A stretch of DNA of 64,000 nt from the NCBI GenBank assembly GCA_002339135.1, contig DDJR01000048.1:29787-93786 (forward strand), written 5' to 3'. Under the pieces are notes generated by a model. The model saw only the letters and a program-made list of their open reading frames with translations, was not told the origin of the DNA and ran no database searches. The DNA comes from Flavobacteriales bacterium UBA2619. Lineage in GTDB: Bacteria; Bacteroidota; Bacteroidia; Flavobacteriales_D; Sanyastnellaceae. Below, piece by piece: positions 54,705 through 64,000 of the stretch (positions are counted from its first letter, which is position 1; each line of letters opens with the position of its first letter). The translations under genes and the position numbers were made by a program.

Positions 54705-55421
54705 TTATGCAAGCTCATTCCAAGAAAACAGAGCTTGTAGATGTTTCTTCAAAAGAGGTTTAACTTCACTTAGCGTTACTTTTCTACCGACTTCTTTTGT
54801 GAGTGATGTTACTCCTTTGTCTTTAATTCCACATGGAACAATCAAGTCGAAAAAATCTAAATCTGAGTCTACATTGAATGCTAAGCCGTGCATCGTAACC
54901 CAGCGCGAGGCTTTTACACCAAAAGCACATATTTTTCTAGCATTGGGACCCGCATCTATATCGACCCAAACACCCGTAAGCCCATCTATTCTTCCTGCAT
55001 CAACACCGAATTCAGCACAGGTTTTTATCACGGCTTCCTCCAGAAATCGAAGGTATTTATGTATGTCTGTGAAATATTGGTCTAAATCTAAAATGGGGTA
55101 CGCTACAAGTTGACCTGGGCCATGATATGTGATGTCTCCACCTCTGTTTGTCGGAAAATAGTCCACGCCCAATTCTGCCAATCTAGCGGGGCTGACAACA
55201 ACATTTTCAGCATCACCGCTCCTTCCCAAGGTAAGGACGTGGGGATGTTCTACAAATAGCAAACGGCTCGTTGGATGGGGTGACTCATCTTTCTCCTCAC
55301 CCAATGCACGGTCACGTTTGGCAATCTTTTGAGAAATGATTTTCTCAAAAATTCGCTCTTGATAGTCCCAACACGGTTTATACCGCATCAACCCTAAATC
55401 TTCAAAGTGAAGATCTTTCAT
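54705..55421 (-). CDS. lipB: Octanoyltransferase LipB
   Basis: 238 residues. The core motif RGGDITYHGPGQLVAYPILD is clear, followed by FGVKASRWVTMHGLAFNV and the catalytic Cys and Lys region LIVPCGIKDKGVTSL. It transfers octanoyl from acyl-carrier protein to lipoyl domains, the first step of lipoylation; lipA is not here. Its ATG overlaps the stop of the upstream isomerase gene by one base. Confidence 0.96.
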   Translation of the reverse strand: MKDLHFEDLGLMRYKPCWDYQERIFEKIISQKIAKRDRALGEEKDESPHPTSRLLFVEHPHVLTLGRSGDAENVVVSPARLAELGVDYFPTNRGGDITYHGPGQLVAYPILDLDQYFTDIHKYLRFLEEAVIKTCAEFGVDAGRIDGLTGVWVDIDAGPNARKICAFGVKASRWVTMHGLAFNVDSDLDFFDLIVPCGIKDKGVTSLTKEVGRKVTLSEVKPLLKKHLQALFSWNELA

Positions 55422-56440
55422 CAGCCATTAAAGGATTCTAATGCAGACTTGAGTCGAATAATATTCGCAATGTCTACAGGACATGTGTTCGAACGTTCAG
55501 CAAGCAGCAAGGACAGCCAATCGCTGATTTGATTGAGGTACATTAACCGCTGCATTTGATTTTCTCCAATCGCATCTATCATGACAACATCTGCTTCGAG
55601 TTCTCTAAAAATATCAGAGCAAAAGTCCATTCTAAATCTTGAGCGCACATTGTCCTCTGGGGTGCGTAAGATGATGGCCACGTGTTCATTTGTTCCCGCG
55701 TCCCAACCCACCAATTCGTTGTGATTCATCTCCGGGAACACATGCGTATTCACCAACAACTTCGAATTTTCATTCAGTTGTTGACGCATTCTTGTAGCAA
55801 TCGCTCCTGTAGAAGTGTCTGAATAAATCATTGTTATTTTATTCTCAACGATGTCAGCCAACGATCCCGCTTGGTCAACAATCGTCTCCACCATGCTGTT
55901 TAAAAACGCTGGTGAAGAAGCTAGGTCAGCATACATTTCATCTGAAAAGATGCTGAATTGGTTTAAGGTCCAAGCAAGCCCTGTAAACCCTCTCCCAAAC
56001 TGAGATCTTGGAGGGTGCCCTCCAGGCATCACAACGATAGGCCATCCATGGTCATTCGCCATCTCGCTTAGAAGGCCTCCAGAAGTGACTACAGAAATCT
56101 TAGCCCCTCTTTCAGAAGCTGCTTTTACAGCCTCGATCGTCTCCTCTGTGTTTCCTGAATAACTGCAAGCGACTACAAGCGTAGACTCGGAAACCCAACC
56201 TGGGATAGAATAATCTGCACATGATTGTACAGGGATTTTGCTGTTTTGCAACAAGATGCCTTCAACTATCGCTCCGCCAATTCCAGATCCTCCCATACCG
56301 AGAATTAAAACTCCAGAAGGTGAGAAATTTTTCGCAGCTGTTTGATGTGTGCTACTGTCCATCTTCGATAAATCAACAATTGCGTCATTCAGTTGTGTCG
56401 GGAATTTCTCAATAAGTTCCCTCATATTCGCATCAGCCAT
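55421..56440 (-). CDS. Bifunctional phosphoglucose/phosphomannose isomerase
   Basis: 339 residues with two SIS subdomains. The N-terminal sugar-phosphate site is LILGMGGSGIGGAIVEGILL; the loop CSYSGNTEETIEAVKAA binds phosphate; the PGI/PMI catalytic Glu is in VFPEMNHNELVGW. It interconverts fructose-6-phosphate with glucose- and mannose-6-phosphate. Translationally coupled to lipB. Confidence 0.93.
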   Translation of the reverse strand: MADANMRELIEKFPTQLNDAIVDLSKMDSSTHQTAAKNFSPSGVLILGMGGSGIGGAIVEGILLQNSKIPVQSCADYSIPGWVSESTLVVACSYSGNTEETIEAVKAASERGAKISVVTSGGLLSEMANDHGWPIVVMPGGHPPRSQFGRGFTGLAWTLNQFSIFSDEMYADLASSPAFLNSMVETIVDQAGSLADIVENKITMIYSDTSTGAIATRMRQQLNENSKLLVNTHVFPEMNHNELVGWDAGTNEHVAIILRTPEDNVRSRFRMDFCSDIFRELEADVVMIDAIGENQMQRLMYLNQISDWLSLLLAERSNTCPVDIANIIRLKSALESFNG

Positions 56441-56457
56441 CCTGTGTGTGTTTTTAA

Positions 56458-58446
56458 TTAATCAAATGCAAAGTTAAGTCCTACTCTGATCATTCTGCCA
56501 GGAAGAATCACATTTCCTATATCGTAAACTTCGATGTCGAGCACATTGTCAACTCTCAGATTGGCGTTAAGCTTTCCGTCCAGAAAACTTTTAGAAATGT
56601 TAGCCCCCAGAAGGAACAAAGGCACAAATTCAACCTCAACCTCATCAACAGGGCTGTAGTAGCCTCCCTCTCTATCCTGAAGAGAATACCTCAGGGTGAA
56701 GTTTATTTCTCCCGGAAGAGCGACCAAAGCTCTCACATTCAACTGATGCTTGAGGAAGTCTAAAACATAATTAGACTCAAACCCAGAGCTGGACTCCGAG
56801 GCTTTCATCGTTGTGTAATCAACTGCAATATAATTTCCGTTTACAGCTTTCAATTTCAAAGAGGTCTCCATTCCGCTAAAGTTTACCTCTCTAATGTTGG
56901 TTGCTCTCGTGGTATCCTCCCCTGAAAGTCTTACCCAGTCGATTAAATTGTGTCCCTGTCTCACGAAAAAAGCATGCTCTAAAGACAGCTCCAGCTTGTC
57001 GTGAATCTCCACGGCCGCTCTGACCCCCGTTTCGAAGTTGTCAGACCATTCTGGTTGAAGGTCGATGGAGCCTTGTGCACCACCTATGTTGTAATAGAGA
57101 TCCGTAAAAGAGGGTTGTCTCATTGATCTGTTTGCAGAACCAAACCACAGTGCATCTCCTTCTTCATCAAGTCTCATCGAAAGCGTTGCTCCTGGGTTAA
57201 AAAATGTGCCGAAAACACCCTTTGTGAGCGCTCCAGTAACCGTTGTAGCAAAACGTCCAGCAGAATACCTATGCGAAATTGCGACCTCATGAGTGGTTCT
57301 AGAGTCCCCTTTTGTAAGAACAGTATCTCCTTCAAGGGCACCTTCTAATGTACCTAGTACGTTACTGAAGATAGATTCCTTTCTGACATCAAACCTGAAA
57401 GCCGTGAACCCAAGTTTGCCTTGGTATACTGCGCTACCGCTGGCTCCTTTGGTGATGCTTTTGTGTCGGTTGGGTCCTTGATACCAACTTGAACCAGGGG
57501 CGTAAAGAGCCGCTGTATCTCCATTCAAAACATAGAATCCGTCTTCTGTGTTTTCGTAAAAAGAGTCTGATTCGCGAAACAGCTCAAACATGTCCTTGTG
57601 GTTTCTCATGTGAAGAGCTGCTTGCACTTTAAGGTTCCCGTAGCTCTGTTCCCATGAAAGTTGGGATTGGAATGTTTTTGTTTCTTCGTACTGGGTAGGG
57701 TAAGATGCTGTGTAGAAATTTTGAGCTCCAAATGCTTTGTGAGCTTCGCTTAGTGAAAAATTAAAGAGGCCCGCTTTGTGAATGAAACTCGAAGAGTAAG
57801 AGCCCAGAATCATGTTTGCATCTGTATTGAGAGCGTATCCCTTCGAAGAAACTCGACTGATGGCAAAGCGATGCCTGAAATTCTTAGAGCCTAGGTCGAC
57901 GGTAGATTTAAGTCTTAGCATGCCAAATGAGCCGGTTTCTAAAGACACAAGTGTCTTGTTTTCTCTTCCTGGACCTGTGAATATTGAAACTGTTCCCGAA
58001 AGTGCACTCGTTCCTAGAAAAGGGGACGATCCTCCCTTGAGAACTTCTATTCTGGAGATGTCTTCAACATCGAATGTTACATCCATTAAATGATGGGCCG
58101 TATGGGGGGCGCTCCAACGAACTCCATTAATGATCAGCGCTGTCTGTTCAAAAGAACCGCCTCGGATTGAAAGATCTGACTGGACTCCGAAAGCTCCTCG
58201 TTGTCTTAAATCGACACCTGCAACACCTTCAAGAACTTCCCCGAGTGAAATGGACGCACCGTCGATGATGTCTTGGGGTGTTATGACCGAAATTGAGCGA
58301 GGTGCCTCCTTTGGGGCGAGTTGGCCTGGGCAAGTTGAAATAACGGCTTCGGGAACTGAAATGCGCAAAAGGGAGTCGGTTTGGGCAGAGATCGCTGCAG
58401 AGCAAAGAGCAGTAAACGCGAATAAAACATATGAGTTAATCTTCAT
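56458..58446 (-). CDS. TonB-dependent receptor, BtuB-like
   Basis: 662 residues from the ATG at 58446 (MKINSYVLFAFTAL...AISAQ). There is no carboxypeptidase-like domain; the plug begins directly (VPEAVISTCP, RSISVITPQDIIDG, DLRQRGAFGVQSDLSIRGG, SFEQTALIINGVRWSAPHTA). The barrel ends MIRVGLNFAFD with the terminal Phe-x. The FEQT/NG pattern is shared by Bacteroidota receptors often annotated BtuB (cobalamin), but the ligand is not proven. An in-frame start 69 bases upstream at 58515 gives a non-signal N terminus and was rejected. A Cys in the first strand of the plug (VISTCPGQ) is unusual. Confidence 0.86.
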   Translation of the reverse strand: MKINSYVLFAFTALCSAAISAQTDSLLRISVPEAVISTCPGQLAPKEAPRSISVITPQDIIDGASISLGEVLEGVAGVDLRQRGAFGVQSDLSIRGGSFEQTALIINGVRWSAPHTAHHLMDVTFDVEDISRIEVLKGGSSPFLGTSALSGTVSIFTGPGRENKTLVSLETGSFGMLRLKSTVDLGSKNFRHRFAISRVSSKGYALNTDANMILGSYSSSFIHKAGLFNFSLSEAHKAFGAQNFYTASYPTQYEETKTFQSQLSWEQSYGNLKVQAALHMRNHKDMFELFRESDSFYENTEDGFYVLNGDTAALYAPGSSWYQGPNRHKSITKGASGSAVYQGKLGFTAFRFDVRKESIFSNVLGTLEGALEGDTVLTKGDSRTTHEVAISHRYSAGRFATTVTGALTKGVFGTFFNPGATLSMRLDEEGDALWFGSANRSMRQPSFTDLYYNIGGAQGSIDLQPEWSDNFETGVRAAVEIHDKLELSLEHAFFVRQGHNLIDWVRLSGEDTTRATNIREVNFSGMETSLKLKAVNGNYIAVDYTTMKASESSSGFESNYVLDFLKHQLNVRALVALPGEINFTLRYSLQDREGGYYSPVDEVEVEFVPLFLLGANISKSFLDGKLNANLRVDNVLDIEVYDIGNVILPGRMIRVGLNFAFD

Positions 58447-58537
58447 AATTATTGCACTATTAGTAAGTTTATTAAGACGGTATAAAACTAAGTAAAAAGC
58501 ATGCAAACTTGCCACATTAATGCCACCTTTACAAGCG

Positions 58538-58545
58538 TACCTTTG
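58538..58545 (+). promoter_or_regulatory. -7 promoter element of lysS, four bases before ATG
   Basis: TACCTTTG, an exact TAnnTTTG match, ends four bases before the ATG at 58550. A TTG at 58509-58511 is 26 bases upstream, rather far for a -33 element. Confidence 0.5.
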
Positions 58546-58549
58546 GTAG

Positions 58550-60046
58550 ATGATTAGGAGCGAACAAGAGCAAGTTAGATTAGGGTCTCTACAGCAACTG
58601 CGGGACCTTGGGATTAACCCATTTCCGGCCGAAGAGTTTCTGGTAAGTCACAGAAGTGAGGGTCTTAGGGCTGACTTTAAAGAAGGTGTTGAAGTGAGCC
58701 TAGCCGGCCGCATGATGAGCCGACGTATTATGGGGAAAGCTTCTTTTGCTGAACTTAAGGATTCTCAGGGCAGTTTTCAGCTTTACATCAACCGTGACGA
58801 GATTTGTCCTGGTGAAGATAAAACACTTTACAATTCTGTCTTTAAAAAGCTACTCGACAGAGGTGATTTTATAGGAGTTAAGGGTGTAACCTTTCTCACG
58901 AAAGTGGGAGAACCTTCTGTGAAGGTTCTCGAATTTAAAGTCCTTTCAAAAGCAATCAGACCTCTGCCTGCTGTCAAGACCGATGACGATGGAAATGTGC
59001 ACGATGCATTCTCCGATCCAGAACTCAGATACAGAATGCGCTATGTTGACCTCTGCGTAAATGACAAGGTGAAGGAGACGTTTGTAACCCGAAGTAAGAT
59101 CATTAGAACCATCAGGGAAGCCTTCGACAACGAAGGTTGGCTTGAAGTTGACACACCGGTTTTACAAGCGATCCCTGGGGGTGCTGCCGCTCGCCCCTTT
59201 GCAACTCACCACAACGCACTTGATATCCCTCTTTATTTAAGAATTGCAAATGAACTGTACCTAAAAAGACTCATTGTAGGTGGGTTCGAAGGGGTTTATG
59301 AGTTTGCGAGAAACTTCCGAAATGAAGGAATGGACAGAACACACAATCCTGAATTTACGATTCTCGAGCTCTACGTAGCCTACAAAGACTACAACTGGAT
59401 GATGAAAACAATGGAGGAGCTCCTAGGCAAAGTCGCAAAGTCAGTCCACGGGAAGACTCAAGTTGTTTTAGCGGGGCAAGAAATAGATTTCAGCCCTCCC
59501 TACGCACGTGTGACAATGAGAGACGCGATTCTAGAAAACACTTCTTTTGACATCGACAACCTTGACGAAGATGGCCTGAGAAAGGCGTGCAAACAACTTG
59601 GAATTGATGTTGATGCATCCATGGGGCGCGGGAAGCTCATCGATGAGCTTTTCGGAGAAAAGTGCGAACACAAATATATCCAACCGACATTCATCACAGA
59701 TTACCCCGTTGACATGTCTCCCCTGACAAAAACACACCGTGACAAGCCCGGCTATACCGAGCGGTTTGAGCTCTTCATCAACGGGACAGAGGTTGCAAAT
59801 GCTTACTCAGAGTTAAATGACCCTATCGACCAACGTGAGCGTTTTGAGTCTCAAGCTCAACTTGCTGAGCGAGGTGACGATGAAGCCATGTTCATCGACC
59901 AGGATTTTCTACGCTCTCTGGAGTTTGGCATGCCTCCTACAAGCGGAGTTGGAATAGGGATCGATCGTCTTGTGATGATGCTCACAGACCAAACTTCAAT
60001 TCAAGAAGTTCTCCTATTCCCTCAAATGCGACCAGAGCAATTCTAA
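58550..60046 (+). CDS. lysS: Lysyl-tRNA synthetase, class II
   Basis: 498 residues. OB-fold anticodon domain (about 40-135), then catalytic core with motif 2 FARNFRNEGMDRTHNPEFTI and motif 3 GVGIGIDRLVMMLTDQ. It charges tRNA-Lys. Length is normal. The -7 element four bases upstream suggests a leaderless message. The MIP18-type gene follows 22 bases later. Confidence 0.97.
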   Translation: MIRSEQEQVRLGSLQQLRDLGINPFPAEEFLVSHRSEGLRADFKEGVEVSLAGRMMSRRIMGKASFAELKDSQGSFQLYINRDEICPGEDKTLYNSVFKKLLDRGDFIGVKGVTFLTKVGEPSVKVLEFKVLSKAIRPLPAVKTDDDGNVHDAFSDPELRYRMRYVDLCVNDKVKETFVTRSKIIRTIREAFDNEGWLEVDTPVLQAIPGGAAARPFATHHNALDIPLYLRIANELYLKRLIVGGFEGVYEFARNFRNEGMDRTHNPEFTILELYVAYKDYNWMMKTMEELLGKVAKSVHGKTQVVLAGQEIDFSPPYARVTMRDAILENTSFDIDNLDEDGLRKACKQLGIDVDASMGRGKLIDELFGEKCEHKYIQPTFITDYPVDMSPLTKTHRDKPGYTERFELFINGTEVANAYSELNDPIDQRERFESQAQLAERGDDEAMFIDQDFLRSLEFGMPPTSGVGIGIDRLVMMLTDQTSIQEVLLFPQMRPEQF

Positions 60047-60068
60047 CCAAGAAATTCAATTACAAAAA

Positions 60069-60377
60069 ATGGCTATTCCTTCATCAGATCAAATCATCGT
60101 CGTTCTAAAAACGATTTTCGACCCAGAAATCCCTGTGGATATTTACGAATTGGGGCTCATTTACGAAGTGAAAATTTCCGATGATGGCGCGGTTTTAATT
60201 GACATGACTCTCACATCTCCAAACTGTCCGGTGGCGGAAAGTATGCCTAAGGATGTCGAAGACAAAGTGGCGGCAATGGATGGGGTCAAAAGCGCAAAGG
60301 TTGAAATTGTCTTTGATCCACCTTGGACACAAGATATGATGAGCGAGGAGGCAAAACTTGAGTGTGGATTCCTATGA
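60069..60377 (+). CDS. MIP18/SufT-type (DUF59) iron-sulfur assembly protein
   Basis: 102 residues. It has the family core FDPEIPVDIYELGLIYEVKI, the conserved Cys in LTSPNCPVAESMP, and the terminal DPPWTQDMMSEEAKLECGFL. Such proteins help mature Fe-S enzymes. It overlaps dxr by 4 bases (ATGA), and the later isoprenoid enzymes IspG and IspH need Fe-S clusters, a possible logic for the pairing. The suf operon is elsewhere, at 30-39 kb. Confidence 0.93.
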   Translation: MAIPSSDQIIVVLKTIFDPEIPVDIYELGLIYEVKISDDGAVLIDMTLTSPNCPVAESMPKDVEDKVAAMDGVKSAKVEIVFDPPWTQDMMSEEAKLECGFL

Positions 60378-61543
60378 AAGCATCTGACTCAAAGTCTCCA
60401 ACGCGCGGCATAGCTATTCTCGGTTCAACTGGGTCTATTGGTACCCAAGCTCTCGACGTCATACGAGAACAAGCTGAGGTCCTTCATGTTGAAGTCCTTT
60501 CTGCAGGAAAAAATGCTGACCTTTTAATTGAACAGGCATTAGAGTTCAAGCCTAACGCAGTCGTGATTGCAGAACCATCGTTGAGAGACAAGGTCTTTGA
60601 TGCGCTAGCTGACGAGGGTATTAAAGTCTACTGCGGAGCTGAAGCTCTCAACCAAGTTGTTGAAATGGAGGGTATCAACATGGTCCTAACCGCTCTTGTT
60701 GGTGCAGCTGGACTTGGGCCCACTTTGAGTGCAATAAGGGCCGGAAAGCACATCGCTCTCGCGAACAAAGAGACGATGGTTGTTGCAGGCGAGTTGGTCA
60801 CCGCAGAAGCGCGCAAAGCTGGAGTTGACATTCACCCTGTTGACTCCGAACACAGTGCAATTTATCAATGCATTGCTGGTGAATTTCACAACCCCATCGA
60901 AAAAATCGTTCTAACAGCTTCTGGGGGTCCTTTCAGAGGTTTCAACGCTGAGATGCTTGCGGGTGTGACCAAGGCAGATGCGCTGAAGCATCCAAACTGG
61001 AGCATGGGGGCAAAAATTACGATCGATTCTGCTTCAATGATGAATAAGGGTCTTGAGGTGATTGAGGCGAAGTGGCTGTTCGATCTGAAAAAAGATCAAA
61101 TAGAAATCATCGTTCATCCTCAATCAATCATACACAGCCTTGTTCAATTCGAAGATGGGTCGATGAAAGCTCAAATGGGTTTGCCTGACATGAAGCTTCC
61201 CATACAATATGCGCTTACGTATCCGAGAAGGTTGAAGAATACGTTTCCGCGCTTCAATTTCCTAGACTACCCTTCTCTTACGTTTGAACAGCCCGATTTT
61301 AAATCGTTCAGAAATCTCAATCTCGCATTTGATGCTTTGGCCAAGGAGGGGAATGCTCCATCTGTTCTCAATGCATCGAATGAAGTTGCCGTAGCGCGTT
61401 TTCTGAAGGATGAGATATCTTTTTCTCAACTTCCTGACGTGGTAGAGCACGCTCTTAACAGGGTCAGTTACCAATCAAAACCCGACCTCCAATCGCTTCT
61501 AGAATCAGACAAAGAAGCAAGAGCAATCTCCTTGGAGTTTTAA
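60374..61543 (+). CDS. dxr: 1-deoxy-D-xylulose 5-phosphate reductoisomerase
   Basis: 389 residues from the ATG at 60374 (MKASDSKSPTRGIAILGSTG); a GTG at 60362 is not needed. NADPH site GSTGSIGTQALDVI; LANKETMVVAGELV; metal and substrate region HPVDSEHSAIYQC and GGPFRGF, then LIDSASMMNKGLEVIEA-type stretch IDSASMMNKGLEVIEA. It makes MEP in the non-mevalonate isoprenoid pathway. It overlaps the MIP18-type gene by 4 bases. Confidence 0.97.
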   Translation: MKASDSKSPTRGIAILGSTGSIGTQALDVIREQAEVLHVEVLSAGKNADLLIEQALEFKPNAVVIAEPSLRDKVFDALADEGIKVYCGAEALNQVVEMEGINMVLTALVGAAGLGPTLSAIRAGKHIALANKETMVVAGELVTAEARKAGVDIHPVDSEHSAIYQCIAGEFHNPIEKIVLTASGGPFRGFNAEMLAGVTKADALKHPNWSMGAKITIDSASMMNKGLEVIEAKWLFDLKKDQIEIIVHPQSIIHSLVQFEDGSMKAQMGLPDMKLPIQYALTYPRRLKNTFPRFNFLDYPSLTFEQPDFKSFRNLNLAFDALAKEGNAPSVLNASNEVAVARFLKDEISFSQLPDVVEHALNRVSYQSKPDLQSLLESDKEARAISLEF

Positions 61544-61573
61544 CGAAAGATGTTTGACTACATTCTGACTGAA

Positions 61574-62137
61574 TCAGATCGTCATGATGTCTTTTTCTTT
61601 TGCATCTAACACTTCTTCTACCTTCTTCGTATATGAGTTTGTCATGTCCTGTACCTGGGATTCCCCAGTCTTGTGCATGTCTTCGCTCAAGCCATCTTCC
61701 TTTGCCGATTTAAGCAAATCATTTGCGTCTTTTCGAGCATTGCGAATAGAAACTCTGGCAGCCTCTCCTTCGCTCCTTGCTCGTTTGCTTAGCTCCATTC
61801 GTCTTTCTTCCGTAAGAGGTGGAACATTGATAATCAGAACTTCACCATTGTTCATCGGGTTTAAACCAAGATTCGCATTGATGATACCCGTTGAAATGGG
61901 ATCAAGCATGGGTTTTTCCCAAGGCTGAACCACAATCGTTCGAGCATCTGTCGTGTTGACGTTTGCTACTTGACTGATTGGCGTCATGGTTCCATAATAG
62001 TCAATTTTTACTCCCTCTAACATTGAAGGATGAGCCTTCCCTGCTCTAACTTTTCTGAGTTCTGCGGTCAAGCGATCCATCGCTTTGTCCATTAAATCTT
62101 TGGCTTCTTCGAGAGCCATATCTAGAGCTTCTTGCAT
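61574..62137 (-). CDS. frr: Ribosome recycling factor
   Basis: 187 residues, slightly longer than the usual 185. The three-helix bundle with internal beta domain is evident: MDKAMDRLTAELRKVRAGKA, HPSMLEGVKIDYYGTMTPIS, and TEERRMELSKRARSEGEAAR. It splits post-termination ribosomes with EF-G. It lies 24 bases behind pyrH in the classic rpsB-tsf-pyrH-frr block. Confidence 0.97.
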   Translation of the reverse strand: MQEALDMALEEAKDLMDKAMDRLTAELRKVRAGKAHPSMLEGVKIDYYGTMTPISQVANVNTTDARTIVVQPWEKPMLDPISTGIINANLGLNPMNNGEVLIINVPPLTEERRMELSKRARSEGEAARVSIRNARKDANDLLKSAKEDGLSEDMHKTGESQVQDMTNSYTKKVEEVLDAKEKDIMTI

Positions 62138-62161
62138 ATCCTTCTTGATTAGATGTATATC

Positions 62162-62934
<773 letters not shown>

Positions 62935-62978
62935 AAGTTTTGTTGTTGTTAGGGAGAACCCTCAATTCACAAATAAGT

Positions 62979-63806
62979 TTATCCCAGTGCAATCCTACTA
63001 AAGCTCTCAACTTTCGCGCCTGGGCAAGTTGAAGCTACATATTGAGCAACTGTTTGCTTGTTGTCCTTAATAAATGGCTGGTTGACCAAAGTTACCTCTT
63101 TGTACCATTTGTTGAGACGACCAACAGCAATCTTGTCGGCCAATTCAGCTGGCTTTCCTTCTTGAATCGCTAAGTCTCGTGCAATCTCCTTCTCTTTTGC
63201 AATCAAATCTTCAGGAATTTGAGATTGGTCTACTGCAACTGGGGCCATCGCTGCTGCCTGCATAGCAACATCTCTACCAACTCCAGAGTCAACAGATCCA
63301 CTAAATCCAACAACGGTTGCCAAGCGGTTTCCAGGATGGATATATGAAGCTACTGTCTCTCCACTGATGACTTTAAATCCACCAATTTCAATACGCTCTC
63401 CAATCTTTCCTGTTTCATCAATGATTTTATCTGCAACAGTCATGTCTGATCCTGGGAATTGCTTTGCAAGCAAGTCTTCCTTTGACTCACAACCATCAGC
63501 AATCGCTAAGTCGAGTAAAGTCTGTGCGACAGAGATGAAGGCAGCGTTTTGCGCAACGAAATCTGTTTCACAGTTCAACGACATTGCAATTCCAGTCTTT
63601 CCATTCGAGCTAACGCCTGAAAGAATGACTCCTTCACTTGCCTCGCGGTCGCTGCGCTTGGCAGCAACTTTTTGGCCTTTAAGACGAAGAATTTCTACGG
63701 CTTTCTCAATATTTCCTTCGGATTCTTGGAGTGCTCTCTTGCAATCCATCATCCCAGCGCCAGTTTGAGTACGAAGCGCTTTTACTTCAGCAGCGGTAAT
63801 GCTCAT
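62979..63806 (-). CDS. tsf: Elongation factor Ts
   Basis: 275 residues. N-terminal UBA-like domain MSITAAEVKALRTQTGAGMM and DCKRALQESEGNIEKAVEIL, then the paired core: RSDREASEGVILSGVSS, MSLNCETDFVAQNAAFISV. It exchanges GDP for GTP on EF-Tu. It starts 30 bases after the rpsB stop. The hairpin at 62907-62934 follows. Confidence 0.97.
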   Translation of the reverse strand: MSITAAEVKALRTQTGAGMMDCKRALQESEGNIEKAVEILRLKGQKVAAKRSDREASEGVILSGVSSNGKTGIAMSLNCETDFVAQNAAFISVAQTLLDLAIADGCESKEDLLAKQFPGSDMTVADKIIDETGKIGERIEIGGFKVISGETVASYIHPGNRLATVVGFSGSVDSGVGRDVAMQAAAMAPVAVDQSQIPEDLIAKEKEIARDLAIQEGKPAELADKIAVGRLNKWYKEVTLVNQPFIKDNKQTVAQYVASTCPGAKVESFSRIALG

Positions 63807-63836
63807 GATATTATCTGTAAAAGTGGTGGTAGGTGA

Positions 63837-64000
63837 TTAAGCTTTCTTCTCTTCAGAAGCAGGCTTTTCAGTTGAAGGTGCAGCTTCCTTAACAGGTTTT
63901 TTAACCTCTTTGGGAGCTTCTTCTGATTTTGCTTCTGGAGTAACTTCAGCTGTTGCAGCTTCTGCTTCTGACTCTTCTTTGGCAGCCAATGCTTTGGCAG
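63837..64000 (-). CDS. rpsB: 30S ribosomal protein S2, C-terminal extension only (cut by window)
   Basis: Only the last 54 codons are in the window. They encode an Ala/Glu/Lys-rich tail ending EEAPKEVKKPVKEAAPSTEK then PASEEKKA, not the conserved S2 core. The identity is inferred from the invariant rpsB-tsf-pyrH order and from the long acidic/basic S2 tails common in Bacteroidota. Confidence 0.8.
   Translation of the reverse strand, partial: AKALAAKEESEAEAATAEVTPEAKSEEAPKEVKKPVKEAAPSTEKPASEEKKA

Noticed and set aside
54589..55113. 174-codon open frame on the plus strand
   Set aside because: Mostly antisense to lipB; composition unlike a real protein and no domain.
63367..63768. 133-codon open frame on the plus strand
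   Set aside because: Antisense to tsf.

Overview
The window looks like a chromosomal segment of a marine Bacteroidota, most likely order Flavobacteriales and near the Cryomorphaceae/Schleiferiaceae. The pointers are type IX secretion (T9SS) sorting domains of both type A (25037-26704) and type B (46941-50690), Cys-rich ACNY repeats in a secreted protein, TonB receptors with a carboxypeptidase-regulatory-like N-terminal domain, the order ftsX-DUF3098-uppP, and promoters of the TAnnTTTG type. The DNA is moderately AT-rich and gene-dense. I found no tRNA or rRNA gene, insertion sequence, prophage or CRISPR array. No gap between genes exceeds about 270 bases.

Layout. 1-4400: end of an acyl-CoA carboxylase beta gene, then a ClpP-like lipoprotein, a small membrane protein, a VF530-type protein, a GNAT acetyltransferase, and a DtxR/MntR-type regulator facing a TonB receptor across an 18-bp perfect palindrome. 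6813-10561: a PLP decarboxylase and a cysteine dioxygenase in one operon, divergent from a sodium:solute symporter; together they read as a hypotaurine/taurine synthesis module. 10716-13028: three poorly known proteins (DUF2071, DUF1853, CIA30). 13168-16325: aspS, bacilliredoxin, trpS. 16322-20770: two secreted amidohydrolases with partly lost metal sites. 20861-26704: nfu, then three secreted proteins (alkaline-phosphatase-like with a dockerin-like tail, DUF1501, and a T9SS type A protein). 26775-30765: Xaa-Pro aminopeptidase, divergent from a RidA-type deaminase, tryptophan dioxygenase and an M23 lipoprotein.

30788-39056 is one long minus-strand run: sufA-sufB-sufC-sufD-sufS, two short rhodaneses, sufE, then a flippase and a sulfotransferase. 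39173-45538 is a plus-strand run: ftsX, DUF3098, uppP, a lipoprotein, an AsmA-like protein, a helical protein and rsmI. 45543-50690: radA and a giant T9SS type B protein. 50823-58446: lepA, rlmN, an orphan LytTR regulator, lipB, a phosphoglucose/phosphomannose isomerase and a BtuB-like TonB receptor. 58550-64000: lysS, a MIP18/SufT-type protein and dxr, facing the conserved frr-pyrH-tsf-rpsB block.

Themes. Iron-sulfur biogenesis is spread over the suf operon, nfu and the MIP18 protein. Several housekeeping genes have a -7 element TAnnTT(T/C)G ending exactly four bases before the ATG, which suggests leaderless or nearly leaderless mRNAs. The most noteworthy points are the cysteine-to-hypotaurine module with an animal-like dioxygenase active site, the regulator palindrome lying inside the receptor promoter, the inverted repeat inside the suf promoter, and the repeated start-site geometry.
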